Positions 1 to 7,856 of a DNA stretch of 64,000 nucleotides are shown piece after piece. Source of the DNA: CAYNRA01 sp046296415. Lineage in GTDB: Bacteria > Bacteroidota > Bacteroidia > Cytophagales > Spirosomataceae. Where the stretch lies: contig JBKBLN010000001.1 in assembly GCA_046296415.1 (NCBI GenBank), positions 248,001-312,000 of the forward strand. Reading direction: 5' to 3'. The notes beneath the pieces were generated by a model, which made no database searches, had not been told where the DNA came from, and saw nothing but the letters and a program-made list of their open reading frames with translations. Within the stretch, counting starts at the first letter, position 1, and every line of letters begins with the position of its first letter. The position numbers and the translations under genes are program-made.

Positions 1-443
1 ATTCCGACACGTTTTTTCATGCCGCCTGATATTTCGGAGGGCATTCGATTCCCAGTGCCTTGCAGTCCTACTCGCTCCAAGCAGAACTCCACACGGTCTC
101 GTTTTTCAGCCTCCGACCAAGAGGTTAACATATCGAGTGGAAACTGGATGTTTTGATGGACCGTTTGGGAGTCAAACAAAGCACCGCCCTGAAATAAAAC
201 GCCCATTTCGCGTCGAATGTCTTTACGTTCAACCTCCGAAGTACCCAAAAAAGGTCTACGATCAAATAGGACTTGGCCTTTTTCTGGGTGTACGAGGTCT
301 AACATGCATTTCATCAAGACAGACTTGCCTGTGCCACTCGCACCAATTACCAAACTGGTTTTTCCCGATTCAAATGTAGCCGAAACATCCAGAAGGACAT
401 CACGTCCGTTAAATGCTTTGGAGATATGTTGGATTTCGATCAT
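1..443 (-). CDS. mlaF: MlaF-like lipid ABC transporter ATPase (partial)
   Basis: ATP-binding subunit of an Mla/Ttg2-type phospholipid (retrograde lipid trafficking) ABC transporter, acting on the cytoplasmic face of the inner membrane. Reading the minus strand from the ATG at 443-441, about 147 residues are present before the window edge cuts the gene. Visible motifs are Walker A GASGTGKS (residues 34-41), a Q-loop FQGGALFDSQTV and the start of the ABC signature, SGGMKKR near residue 139. The GGALF after the Q-loop glutamine and the SGGMKKR signature are typical of MlaF rather than of drug or amino-acid importers. The start lies 7 bp after the stop of the MlaE-like permease, so the two form one minus-strand operon. 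Walker B and the C-terminus are outside the window. Confidence 0.9.
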   Translation of the reverse strand, partial: MIEIQHISKAFNGRDVLLDVSATFESGKTSLVIGASGTGKSVLMKCMLDLVHPEKGQVLFDRRPFLGTSEVERKDIRREMGVLFQGGALFDSQTVHQNIQFPLDMLTSWSEAEKRDRVEFCLERVGLQGTGNRMPSEISGGMKKRVG

Positions 444-450
444 GGCTCGA

Positions 451-1182
451 TTAGGTCAGTAATTCAGCTAATAGATAATCAGCGACCAAAACGGCTATAC
501 AACTATTGGTTACGGCCGCGGTACTCGATTTCCCCACTTCCAATGCCCCACCCGTCGTGTAGTATCCTTTGTAGGAAGAAATAGAAGCGATCAGAAAGCC
601 AAAAACTAAGGCTTTGATGATGGCAATAAATACATTAAAAGGAATGAAGGAATATCGAATCCCGTAAATGTACTCTTCTGGGGTTAAAATTCCGGTAAGA
701 CTGGCCGCTAGATACCCTCCAAAAATGCCGAGAAATCCTGACAGAATCGCCAATAAGGGAAAGGTGAAAACGGCGGCTGCAATTTTGGGGAGAACCAAAT
801 ACGAGGCTGAGTTAATTCCCATAACCTCCAAGGCATCGATTTGCTCGGTGATGCGCATGGTACCCAATTCGGAAGCGATGTTGGAGCCAACCTTACCAGC
901 TAAAACAACACACATGAACGTTGAGGAGAGCTCCAATAGAGTCATGTCCCGCACAATATTACTCACGATGTACACCGGAATGATGGGACTAACAAGATTG
1001 GCGTAGGTTTGCACGCAGGTAACGGCACCGATAAACAAAGCTACAATGGCGATGATGAGGATCGAATGCACACCAATTTGTAAACATTCGTCCATAAATC
1101 GTTTCCAATACACCGCAAAAACTTCCCGCCGGGTAAAGAGTTTCCCCATAAAGAGAAAGTACTTGCCAAGGATTTTAAGCAT
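451..1182 (-). CDS. mlaE: MlaE family lipid ABC transporter permease
   Basis: Permease subunit (MlaE/DUF140 family, 243 residues) that pairs with the MlaF-like ATPase downstream to move phospholipids between inner membrane and periplasm. The protein has about five to six hydrophobic segments and the family's central region ending in GTMRITEQIDALEVMGINS (residues about 106-124), the coupling-helix motif that contacts the ATPase. Length is close to the usual 240-260 residues. The ATG at 1182 is the obvious start, with a TAnnTTTG-like element about 30 bp upstream. An MCE-domain MlaD partner is not visible and may follow mlaF outside the window. Confidence 0.93.
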   Translation of the reverse strand: MLKILGKYFLFMGKLFTRREVFAVYWKRFMDECLQIGVHSILIIAIVALFIGAVTCVQTYANLVSPIIPVYIVSNIVRDMTLLELSSTFMCVVLAGKVGSNIASELGTMRITEQIDALEVMGINSASYLVLPKIAAAVFTFPLLAILSGFLGIFGGYLAASLTGILTPEEYIYGIRYSFIPFNVFIAIIKALVFGFLIASISSYKGYYTTGGALEVGKSSTAAVTNSCIAVLVADYLLAELLT

Positions 1183-1208
1183 GGTAGCTGATAATTTGTC
1201 GATATTTG

Positions 1209-1216
1209 CAAAAATA
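1209..1216 (-). promoter_or_regulatory. -7 promoter element for mlaEF
   Basis: On the minus strand this reads TATTTTTG, matching the Bacteroidota -7 consensus TAnnTTTG, about 27 bp before the mlaE ATG. No well-spaced TTG -33 box was found, so this is a weaker call than the other promoters in the window. Confidence 0.4.
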
Positions 1217-1255
1217 CAAATTTAAACGCGTTGACTGGCGCAAGTAAGGAAATAT

Positions 1256-1969
1256 ATGCGAAAATTGGTCGTCATTTCGGGGGGGAGTCGGGGTATCGGA
1301 CTGGCCTTGGCCCATCGTTTTGCTCGAGAGGGTTATGCGCTTGCCCTTTCGGGGCGAAATCCCGAGTCGCTACAGAGGGCCGAACTGGAATTAGCCAAGT
1401 ACGGGGTTCCACTATACCCATTTGCAGGAGATATGGGGGATCCAGAGGTTGTAATCGCCTGGACCGACGCCCTTCAGCGGCTTGAGGAAGAATTAAGTGT
1501 CGTGATTTTAAACGCGGGGAAGTTTCAAGTGGGAGGATTTCTAGAGGAAACCTGGACCGATTTTCGATCCCTCATGGCCTTAAATCTGGAAAGTGCCTAC
1601 CTTCTCGCCAAAGCACTGGTGCCGACGTTCATTAAAAAACGAAGTGGCCATATTTTCGTGATGGGTTCCATCGCCGGTATCATGGCCCATCCACAAAGTG
1701 CGGGATACACGATTTCCAAATTTGCACTTCAGGGATTGACGAAAGTACTACGTGAGACCCTAAAGCCTCATGGGGTTCGGGTCACAGGCGTTTTACCGGG
1801 AGGAACCTACACCCAAAGTTGGGACAATGTACCTGTTTCTCCGGAACGATTAATGCCGGTAGAAGATATTGCGGAGCTGGTCTGGTCTGCCTTTCAGGTA
1901 TCCCGTCGGAGTGTTGTCGAAGAAATTATCGTTCGTCCCCAGCTAGGCGATGTCTTGGATTTGGGTTGA
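1256..1969 (+). CDS. SDR family NAD(P)-dependent oxidoreductase
   Basis: Short-chain dehydrogenase/reductase of 237 residues. The N-terminal Rossmann motif is SGGSRGIG (residues 8-15), followed by NAG (86-88), the catalytic Ser138 in MGSIAG, and Tyr151-x3-Lys155 in GYTISK, so the catalytic triad is intact. The ATG at 1256 has an AAGGA sequence 6 bp upstream. It is divergent from the mlaEF operon with 73 bp between starts. Substrate cannot be told from sequence; the C-terminal region is short, as in classical SDRs acting on small carbonyl compounds such as sepiapterin-like or 3-oxoacyl substrates. Confidence 0.88.
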   Translation: MRKLVVISGGSRGIGLALAHRFAREGYALALSGRNPESLQRAELELAKYGVPLYPFAGDMGDPEVVIAWTDALQRLEEELSVVILNAGKFQVGGFLEETWTDFRSLMALNLESAYLLAKALVPTFIKKRSGHIFVMGSIAGIMAHPQSAGYTISKFALQGLTKVLRETLKPHGVRVTGVLPGGTYTQSWDNVPVSPERLMPVEDIAELVWSAFQVSRRSVVEEIIVRPQLGDVLDLG

Positions 1970-2025
1970 CGCGTAGCATTTTGTAATTTGCGCCGTTTTT
2001 GAACTAATTTAACTACACCGTTTAC

Positions 2026-2454
2026 ATGGAATTACTACAAGAAGTAGCCAATATCTCAGGAAAACCAGGTCTTTATCGCATTGTTAAGCCCGGTCGGGCT
2101 GGGGTAATCGTGGAAACCTTGGATGCGCAAAAGAAAAAAGAACTCATTCCTGTCAATGCCAAAGTATCGGTGTTGAAAGATATTTCCATTTACACTGAAC
2201 AATACGATAAGTCGGTTCCTTTGGCAGATTTGTTCTTAAAAATTCGTGAATTATTTGGTGCGCAGGTGGAGATGGACGTGAAGTCGGCCAATGCCACTGA
2301 ATTATTCGATTTTATGGCAAAAATTCTTCCAGATTTTGATCGGGAACGCGTTTACAGCTCCGATGTGAAAAAAATCATCCAGTGGTATAATATTTTATCG
2401 GTGGAATTGCCGGGTCTGTTTGAGGCCCCTACGGCGGAATCAGAAGAGGCTTAA
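2026..2454 (+). CDS. DUF5606 family protein
   Basis: 142-residue soluble protein matching the Bacteroidota-specific DUF5606 family. It opens with the family signature around ISGKPGLYRIVKPGRAGVIV (residues 10-29), then a basic KKKELIPV stretch and a DISIYT motif near residue 50; the C-terminal half (FDFMAKILPDFDRERVYSSD) is helical and acidic. Function is unknown; the fold suggests a small beta-barrel N-domain with a helical tail. It is a single-gene unit, with its own start 56 bp after the SDR gene and followed by a rho-independent terminator. Confidence 0.8.
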   Translation: MELLQEVANISGKPGLYRIVKPGRAGVIVETLDAQKKKELIPVNAKVSVLKDISIYTEQYDKSVPLADLFLKIRELFGAQVEMDVKSANATELFDFMAKILPDFDRERVYSSDVKKIIQWYNILSVELPGLFEAPTAESEEA

Positions 2455-2477
2455 GTCGTGTGAATTTGTTCCTTACT

Positions 2478-2508
2478 ACCAACCCAAAACTTTTGGGTTG
2501 GTTTTTTT
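2478..2508 (+). terminator. Rho-independent terminator after DUF5606 gene
   Basis: Stem CCAACCCAAAA / TTGGGTTGG with a very short loop, followed by a run of seven T. It separates the DUF5606 gene from the glycogen synthase unit. Confidence 0.85.
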
Positions 2509-2541
2509 GTGCCCTCACCGTATTTTACTACCTGAATGGCA

Positions 2542-2566
2542 GGATAATTAAATGATATAATTATCC
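2542..2566. promoter_or_regulatory. Perfect inverted repeat upstream of glycogen synthase
   Basis: GGATAATTA - 7 nt - TAATTATCC, perfect 9-bp arms, 66 bp before the glycogen synthase ATG. No T-run follows, so it looks more like an operator than a terminator. The binding protein is unknown. Confidence 0.4.
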
Positions 2567-2631
2567 CAATAGAAAATAGGATAAAAAAGAAAAAATAAAG
2601 AAATTCACCCAAACTTTAATCTGGACTCTGG

Positions 2632-4491
2632 ATGTCGATCAAAAAGCTTAAAAAAGAAACCGAAGAAACTATTAAAATTCAACCACGACCACAGCAGCAG
2701 CCTATTTTATTTGAAATAGCTTGGGAGGTGTGCAACCAAGTCGGAGGTATTTATACCGTCATTCGCTCGAAGGTTCCTTCTATGGTCGAGGAATGGGGGG
2801 ATCATTACTGTCTGATAGGGCCATACTTTGCACAAACAGCCTCAATTGAATTTGAGCCCCAACCACACGATGAGTCTGTTTTCTCTCAAGTGGCGGCCAA
2901 TTTACGAGCGGAGGGGCTGCCTGTTCATTATGGACGATGGTTGGTCACCGGCCGTCCACGCATCATTTTAGTTGATTTAGACGCCATGATGAATCAGGTG
3001 GACGTGCTTAAGTTTAAGCTTTGGGAGAACCACCAAATCTCTACACTGCAAGCCGAGCCTTTAGTTGATAAAGTTATCGCGTTTGGAGAATTGGTGCGAC
3101 GCTACTTGCACGCATTTGCTGACATTCAAGCCAAAAAGCAGGAAATTGTGGCTCATTTTCACGAATGGATGGCCTCGACCGCCTTATTGGACCTTCGAAA
3201 AGCCCAGGCCCCGATTGCCACCGTCTTCACTACCCACGCCACCATGTTAGGTCGGTACATAGCTGGAAACGTGAACGATTTTTATGATCAACTAGCAGGA
3301 TACAAATGGGATGTCGAAGCTCGCCACTATGGGATTGAAGCCCAAGCGGGCATCGAGCGAGCCTCCGCCCAGCTATGTCATGTACTGACGACGGTCAGTG
3401 ATGTAACGGCACGCGAGTGTGAGGTATTTTTTGGTCGAACGTGCGATCTGATTCTCCCCAATGGTTTGAACATTACCCGGTTTGCCGCGACGCACGAATT
3501 TCAAAATCTTCACCTGAAATACAAACAAAAAATCCATCAATTTGTGATGGGACACTTTTTTCAGAGTTATTCCTGGGATCTCGACAATACCCTATTCTTT
3601 TTTACCTCAGGACGGTATGAATTCAAAAATAAAGGATACGATATCACCTTAGAGGCATTGCGGCGTTTGAATTTTAAGATTGTACAAGCAGGTTTGGATA
3701 CGACGGTGGTGATGTTCATCATTACCCGAAATCCCGTGTATTCTATCAATCCCGAAGTTTTACAGTCTCGGGCTGTCATGGAGGAAATACGCGAAACGGT
3801 GGAGTCCATTGAAAAGCAGATCGGGGAACACCTCTTCTATGCCTCGGCAGCCAATGAAGACACCACATTGCCGGACTTAAATGAGTTTGTGGATGATTAT
3901 TGGCGCCTTCGACTTCGTCGGACCATTCAGACTTGGCGGACCAAAAAATTGCCAGAAACCGTCACCCACCTTCTCAAAGCACCCGATGATATCACGAATT
4001 TCTTTGATCGGACCAACCTCAGAAATCATGAGCAGGATCGAGTGAAGTTTGTTTACCATCCTGACTTTATTTCACCCACCAATCCTCTTTTTGGAATGGA
4101 ATACAGTCAGTTCGTTCGGGGGTGCCACTTGGGGGTTTTTCCTAGCTATTACGAGCCTTGGGGATATACTCCCCTGGAATGTGTCGTTCGAGGTATCCCG
4201 ACCGTCACCAGTGACCTTTCTGGATTTGGCGATTTTATGATGCAATTGATGAAAGATCATGAAAACGTCGGAGTCTATGTCGTGGAACGGAAGAATAAAT
4301 CCTTTGAACAAGCCGCCGAGCAATTAGCCGACATGCTCTTTAAATTCGTAACGATGAATCGAAGAGACCGAATCATGCAACGAAATCGAGTCGAAAATAT
4401 ATCAGACGTTTTTGATTGGTCCAACCTAAGGTCTTATTATGATACGGCCCATGACTTAGCCCTGAAAAGAAAGGGAATTGTCAGGGGATAA
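2632..4491 (+). CDS. GT3-family glycogen synthase
   Basis: Glycogen synthase of the eukaryote-like GT3 family, 619 residues, transferring glucose from a nucleotide sugar to the glycogen chain end in the cytoplasm. The N-terminal nucleotide-sugar domain opens with FEIAWEVCNQVGGIYTVIRS (residues about 27-46), typical of GT3 rather than of bacterial GT5 GlgA. The acceptor/catalytic C-domain carries PSYYEPWGYTPLECVVRG and TSDLSGFGDFM, with the conserved glutamates of the YEPWGYTPLE motif present. Length is shorter than fungal and animal GT3 enzymes, which carry regulatory N- and C-tails; the phosphorylation tails are absent here. The gene stands alone between an inverted repeat and a hairpin; no branching enzyme or glgC is adjacent. 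Confidence 0.9.
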   Translation: MSIKKLKKETEETIKIQPRPQQQPILFEIAWEVCNQVGGIYTVIRSKVPSMVEEWGDHYCLIGPYFAQTASIEFEPQPHDESVFSQVAANLRAEGLPVHYGRWLVTGRPRIILVDLDAMMNQVDVLKFKLWENHQISTLQAEPLVDKVIAFGELVRRYLHAFADIQAKKQEIVAHFHEWMASTALLDLRKAQAPIATVFTTHATMLGRYIAGNVNDFYDQLAGYKWDVEARHYGIEAQAGIERASAQLCHVLTTVSDVTARECEVFFGRTCDLILPNGLNITRFAATHEFQNLHLKYKQKIHQFVMGHFFQSYSWDLDNTLFFFTSGRYEFKNKGYDITLEALRRLNFKIVQAGLDTTVVMFIITRNPVYSINPEVLQSRAVMEEIRETVESIEKQIGEHLFYASAANEDTTLPDLNEFVDDYWRLRLRRTIQTWRTKKLPETVTHLLKAPDDITNFFDRTNLRNHEQDRVKFVYHPDFISPTNPLFGMEYSQFVRGCHLGVFPSYYEPWGYTPLECVVRGIPTVTSDLSGFGDFMMQLMKDHENVGVYVVERKNKSFEQAAEQLADMLFKFVTMNRRDRIMQRNRVENISDVFDWSNLRSYYDTAHDLALKRKGIVRG

Positions 4492-4541
4492 GTGCAAATT
4501 CTTTTGAATTTAATTTATTGATTTTTAAGTGTTTATAATTT

Positions 4542-4580
4542 AATTGTCTAGTTTCATATTGAAATTAGACAATTTTCTTA
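4542..4580 (+). terminator. Hairpin terminator after glycogen synthase
   Basis: Arms AATTGTCTAGTTTC and GAAATTAGACAATT pair over 14 bp with one G-T pair and a 5-nt loop, followed by TTCTTAATTTT. A probable rho-independent terminator between glycogen synthase and plsY. Confidence 0.7.
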
Positions 4581-4614
4581 ATTTTACGTTTTTGTTTCAC
4601 TCAAACGCTAAAGA

Positions 4615-5250
4615 ATGACGGTTGCACTATACGTGTTGATGGGGTATTTGTTGGGTTCGATCCCAACAGCTGTGTGGTATGGAAGAGTGTTTCATGGCAT
4701 TGACATTCGGAAATCGGGTAGTGGAAATGCGGGTGCGACCAATTCGTTACGGGTTCTAGGCAAAAAGGCGGGTATGGTTGTGTTGGTCATCGACATTCTC
4801 AAGGGATTCGGGGCTGTATTTTTGGCACAACAAACCGACATTGATTTTCCACAGTTGTCTTATTGGGTTGGAATTGTCGCGGTGGTGGGGCATTTATTCC
4901 CCCTCTGGGCACAATTTCGAGGAGGAAAGGGGGTGGCTACTTCCTTGGGGGTCATCTTGGCCTTGTTCCCTGCCGGTGCATTGGGGGCCATTCTTGTTTT
5001 TCTGGTGGTCACAAAAGCCACGAAATATGTGTCACTGGCTTCGTTATCCGGCCCGGCGGCTTTTATTGTGGCTACAATTTTAATAAAACCCCAGGAAATG
5101 GAATCTCTTCTTTTTTTCGGAGCTGCCTTGTGGATGTTGTTAATCTGGACGCATCGACAAAATATTCAACGGTTGATTCGTGGTCAAGAATCGAAGCTGG
5201 GGCAAGGGGCTAAGCCCGTGCCAGAAATGGCAGAGAGCGAGGATAAGTAA
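4615..5250 (+). CDS. plsY: Acyl-phosphate:glycerol-3-phosphate acyltransferase
   Basis: PlsY integral membrane acyltransferase (211 residues) that moves an acyl group from acyl-phosphate to glycerol-3-phosphate, the first step of phospholipid synthesis. Diagnostic motifs: GYLLGSIPTAVWYGR (residues 9-23), SGSGNAGATNSLR (about 35-47) and HLFPLWAQFRGGKGVATS (about 94-111); these are the three cytoplasmic PlsY loops. Five or so membrane helices fit the family. The C-terminal tail after about residue 185 is a charged extension. The preceding hairpin suggests separate transcription from glycogen synthase. Confidence 0.95.
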   Translation: MTVALYVLMGYLLGSIPTAVWYGRVFHGIDIRKSGSGNAGATNSLRVLGKKAGMVVLVIDILKGFGAVFLAQQTDIDFPQLSYWVGIVAVVGHLFPLWAQFRGGKGVATSLGVILALFPAGALGAILVFLVVTKATKYVSLASLSGPAAFIVATILIKPQEMESLLFFGAALWMLLIWTHRQNIQRLIRGQESKLGQGAKPVPEMAESEDK

Positions 5251-5269
5251 AAATAGTTTTGGATAAATT

Positions 5270-5299
5270 TTGGGTAAAATAAAAAAAAACCTAATTTTG
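5270..5299 (+). promoter_or_regulatory. Promoter of tRNA-Trp (-secE-nusG)
   Basis: TTG at 5270-5272, 19-bp spacer, TAATTTTG at 5292-5299: a full match to the Bacteroidota -33/-7 promoter. The tRNA 5' end lies 17 bp downstream. Confidence 0.75.
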
Positions 5300-5316
5300 C
5301 CACCTGATTAGATCAA

Positions 5317-5387
5317 ACGGGCATAGTTTAAGGGTAGAACTACGGTCTCCAAAACCGTCGGTCTGGGTTCGAATCCTGGTGCCCGTG
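5317..5387 (+). tRNA. tRNA-Trp (CCA anticodon)
   Basis: A 71-nt cloverleaf can be folded by hand: acceptor stem ACGGGCA / TGCCCGT, D stem GTTT / GAAC, anticodon stem ACGGT / ACCGT with loop CTCCAAA (anticodon CCA), a 4-nt variable region, T stem CTGGG / CCTGG with loop TTCGAAT, and discriminator G. The terminal CCA is not encoded (GCAC follows). The gene sits directly upstream of secE, the widespread bacterial arrangement. Confidence 0.96.
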
Positions 5388-5390
5388 CAC

Positions 5391-5435
5391 AAAGTTCCGA
5401 GCAAACGATCCCGTTCTCTCGGAACTTTTGAGTTT
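5391..5435 (+). terminator. Two-tier hairpin between tRNA-Trp and secE
   Basis: AAAGTTCCGAG (5391-5401) pairs perfectly with CTCGGAACTTT (5418-5428); an inner AACG/CGTT stem closes around ATCC. TGAGTTTTT follows. It could terminate part of the tRNA transcripts or serve as the tRNA 3' processing boundary, lowering secE-nusG expression relative to the tRNA. Confidence 0.6.
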
Positions 5436-5458
5436 TTAACCGAACAAATCCTAAATAC

Positions 5459-5650
5459 ATGGAGAAGCTTTCGCAGTTTTTTAAGGAGTCTTGGCACGAG
5501 GTTAGCCAAGAGGTTACTTGGCCAAAATGGAGTGAATTACAATCCAGTGCCACACTCGTATTGGTTGCTTCGATCATTTTCGCTTTGGTCGTTGGCCTTT
5601 TTGATTTTGGCATCGACAATGCTTTAAAATTATTGTACCAATCGTTCTAA
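5459..5650 (+). CDS. secE: Preprotein translocase subunit SecE
   Basis: 63-residue SecE, the single-helix form usual outside Gammaproteobacteria. An amphipathic N-terminal helix holds the conserved ESWHEVSQEVTWPKWSEL segment (residues 10-27), and one membrane helix runs from about residue 30 to 50. It clamps SecY in the inner-membrane translocon. It lies between tRNA-Trp and nusG, 22 bp before nusG, in the conserved secE-nusG order. Confidence 0.97.
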   Translation: MEKLSQFFKESWHEVSQEVTWPKWSELQSSATLVLVASIIFALVVGLFDFGIDNALKLLYQSF

Positions 5651-5672
5651 GGAACCCAAGATCCCTATAAGT

Positions 5673-6224
5673 ATGAGTGAAATCAATTGGTACGTAGTAC
5701 GGGCCGTTTCGGGTCAAGAAAAAAAGATTAAATCCTACATCGAGAACGAGGCGGCTCGTCAGAAGCTAACGGATTTGATACCGCAAGTGTTGATTCCCTC
5801 AGAGAAGATCGTAGAGGTGCGGAATGGGAAGAAATACGTTCGGGAGAAAAACTTTTTTCCGGGGTATATCATCGTCAACGCAGATTTGAAGAACGGGGAA
5901 GTCATGCACTTGATCAAGAGTATGCCCGGTGTCATCGGCTTTTTGGGAAAACGTATGGAAAGTACGACAAATCCCGAACCGTTACGTCAGTCTGAAATCA
6001 ACCGGATCCTCGGTATCCAGGAAGAGATTCAAGAAGAAACCATTGATTCTGCCATGGTATTCTATGTGGGTGAAAGTGTGAAAGTGATCGATGGTCCTTT
6101 CGCCAGCTTTGAAGGCACCGTGGAGGAAATCTTTGATGAGAAGAAAAAACTCAATGTGAGTGTGAAGATCTTTGGTCGCTCAACGCCAGTCGAGTTAAGC
6201 TACGTTCAAGTCGAAAAAGTATAA
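5673..6224 (+). CDS. nusG: Transcription termination/antitermination factor NusG
   Basis: 183-residue NusG. The N-terminal NGN domain starts with WYVVRAVSGQEKKIKSYIE (residues 6-24) and includes FFPGYIIVN; the C-terminal KOW domain begins near VKVIDGPFASFEGTVEEI (about 133-150). It binds RNA polymerase and couples to Rho or ribosomal S10. A terminator follows, separating secE-nusG from the rplK transcript. Confidence 0.97.
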   Translation: MSEINWYVVRAVSGQEKKIKSYIENEAARQKLTDLIPQVLIPSEKIVEVRNGKKYVREKNFFPGYIIVNADLKNGEVMHLIKSMPGVIGFLGKRMESTTNPEPLRQSEINRILGIQEEIQEETIDSAMVFYVGESVKVIDGPFASFEGTVEEIFDEKKKLNVSVKIFGRSTPVELSYVQVEKV

Positions 6225-6251
6225 AGCGCGCATCAAATGCCGAACGCCCAG

Positions 6252-6285
6252 ATCCCTACCCATTCGGTAGGGATTTTTGTTTTTC
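6252..6285 (+). terminator. Terminator after nusG
   Basis: ATCCCTACC / GGTAGGGAT perfect 9-bp stem, 5-nt loop, then TTTTGTTTTT. Confidence 0.9.
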
Positions 6286-6403
6286 TTGGTATGTCAAGGT
6301 GTACCTCTCGCAAGACTTGGGGTGATGTGTTTTCTTCAAATGTGAGGCATTGAAATTCAATCGATTGAATTTTAATCATTTATCCATTTATTTCGGTAAT
6401 TCA

Positions 6404-6435
6404 TTTGTAATCAACAAATAATCTATCTACCTTTG
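6404..6435 (+). promoter_or_regulatory. Promoter of the rplKAJL operon
   Basis: TTTG at 6404-6407 and TACCTTTG at 6428-6435 with a 20-bp spacer. The sequence from the -7 box on, CTTTGCAGCCC, is the same as at the rplM promoter. The 6286-6403 stretch upstream is AT-rich and shows no gene. Confidence 0.7.
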
Positions 6436-6439
6436 CAGC

Positions 6440-6642
6440 CCTGATTGTCATGCATAGGGCGATCAGCGAAGTTTCACGTATCCTTCTTGTCTCAACAGAG
6501 CGCTTCCCTGGAAGATAGGTGGAATTTTGGAGAAACGAATAAGCCTGTAGCAGCCAGCAGCTCATTGTGACTAGGTTGTGGTGTTTCTAAAGGTCATTCG
6601 TACATTATTCGTGTTTCTCAACTATTTAAACGTTTTAGAACA
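6440..6642 (+). promoter_or_regulatory. Structured 5' leader of rplK operon
   Basis: About 200 nt of untranslated leader between the promoter and rplK. GAGAAACGAATAA (6530-6542) can pair with TTATTC-GT-GTTTCTC (6605-6619), a 13-bp helix with a 2-nt bulge. A competing 6-bp helix, AGAAAC (6531-6536) with GTTTCT (6583-6588), uses the same 5' strand. Such exclusive pairing suggests a ribosomal-protein autoregulatory leader; L1, or L10 with L7/L12, are the known regulators of this operon in other bacteria, but the ligand here is not shown. There is no room for a separate leader before rplJ, which starts 2 bp after rplA. Confidence 0.55.
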
Positions 6643-7080
6643 ATGGCGAAAGAAATCGCAGGTTATTTAAAGTTACAAGCGAAAGGTGGCCAAGCCAACC
6701 CAGCACCTCCGATCGGTCCTGCATTAGGTTCGAAAGGGATTAACATCATGGAGTTCTGTAAGCAGTTCAATGCAAGAACCCAAGATAAAATGGGCCAGGT
6801 TGTACCGGTCTTGATTACGTACTACACCGACAAGTCGTTTGAGTTCGTAATTAAAACTCCTCCTGCCGCGGTACTTTTGATTGATGCAGCGAAGGTAAAG
6901 AAAGGATCTGACCAACCAAACCGGAACAAAATTGGATCGGTAACGTGGGATCAGGTACGGGCGATTGCCGAGACGAAGATGCCAGATTTGAACTGTTTTA
7001 CCATTGAGTCGGCCATGAAAATGATCGCAGGTACTGCAGCCAATATGGGGATTCGGATCACAGGGGACGCTCCTTTCTGA
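6643..7080 (+). CDS. rplK: 50S ribosomal protein L11
   Basis: 145-residue L11, forming the GTPase-associated stalk base on 23S rRNA. The N-terminal domain carries the proline-rich NPAPPIGPALGSKGINIMEF (residues about 19-38) and the rRNA-binding C-domain ends with GTAANMGIRI. Full length. It is first in the rplKAJL unit behind a long leader. Confidence 0.98.
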   Translation: MAKEIAGYLKLQAKGGQANPAPPIGPALGSKGINIMEFCKQFNARTQDKMGQVVPVLITYYTDKSFEFVIKTPPAAVLLIDAAKVKKGSDQPNRNKIGSVTWDQVRAIAETKMPDLNCFTIESAMKMIAGTAANMGIRITGDAPF

Positions 7081-7155
7081 GACGTAGCAAGGTAAATTAT
7101 TTATTCATGGGAGTTGCTTCACGGCAACGTTATTACCAAAACAATTTGTAATACA

Positions 7156-7854
7156 ATGGCAAAATTGACCAAAAAGCGGAAAGAGGCCTTGGCCAAATTC
7201 GATGCAACCAAAACCTACTCGTTGGCTGATGCCGCGGCGGTGTTGAAAGAAATTTCATACACCAAGTTTGATGCTTCGGTTGATATCGATGTACGTTTAG
7301 GTGTTGATCCGCGGAAAGCAGACCAAATGGTCCGGGGTGTTGTAGCCTTACCACACGGAACCGGTAAAACCGTTCGGGTCTTGGTATTGTGTACACCGGA
7401 CAAAGAAGCTGAAGCGAAGGAAGCAGGTGCTGACTACGTAGGCTTGGATGATTTCATTACCAAAATTGAACAAGGTTGGACCGATATCGACGTCATCATC
7501 ACGATGCCAACGGTTATGGCGAAACTTGGACGTTTAGGTCGTGTGTTAGGTCCACGTGGATTGATGCCAAACCCTAAATCAGGTACCGTTACGCTCGAAG
7601 TGGGCAAAGCAGTTCGTGAGGTGAAAGCTGGTAAAATTGACTTTAAAGTTGATAAAACAGGTATCATTCACGCTGGAATTGGTAAAGTATCGTTCACTCC
7701 TCAGCAAATTGCTGAAAATGCGATCGAGTTGATTCAGACTTTGATCAAGTTGAAGCCTTCTACTGCGAAAGGAACTTACGTAAAAACCATTTCATTGTCT
7801 AGCACGATGAGCCCGGGTGTACAGATTGACAAAACAACCATTAATGGATTGTAA
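7156..7854 (+). CDS. rplA: 50S ribosomal protein L1
   Basis: 232-residue L1 of the 50S stalk, also a translational repressor of the L11 operon in other bacteria. The start at 7156 (MAKLTKKRKEALAKFD) matches the family; the frame is open 14 codons further up but that extension is not L1-like. Domain II holds MPTVMAKLGRLGRVLGPRGL, followed by MPNPKSGTVT, the classic L1 signature. It ends 2 bp before rplJ, indicating translational coupling. Confidence 0.97.
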   Translation: MAKLTKKRKEALAKFDATKTYSLADAAAVLKEISYTKFDASVDIDVRLGVDPRKADQMVRGVVALPHGTGKTVRVLVLCTPDKEAEAKEAGADYVGLDDFITKIEQGWTDIDVIITMPTVMAKLGRLGRVLGPRGLMPNPKSGTVTLEVGKAVREVKAGKIDFKVDKTGIIHAGIGKVSFTPQQIAENAIELIQTLIKLKPSTAKGTYVKTISLSSTMSPGVQIDKTTINGL

Positions 7855-7856
7855 TC

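Noticed and set aside
2542..2566. Inverted repeat as a second terminator of the DUF5606 gene
   Set aside because: No T-run follows and a strong terminator is already present at 2478-2508.
5291..5627. Open frames covering tRNA-Trp and secE in other phases
   Set aside because: They translate a tRNA gene and overlap the well-supported secE.
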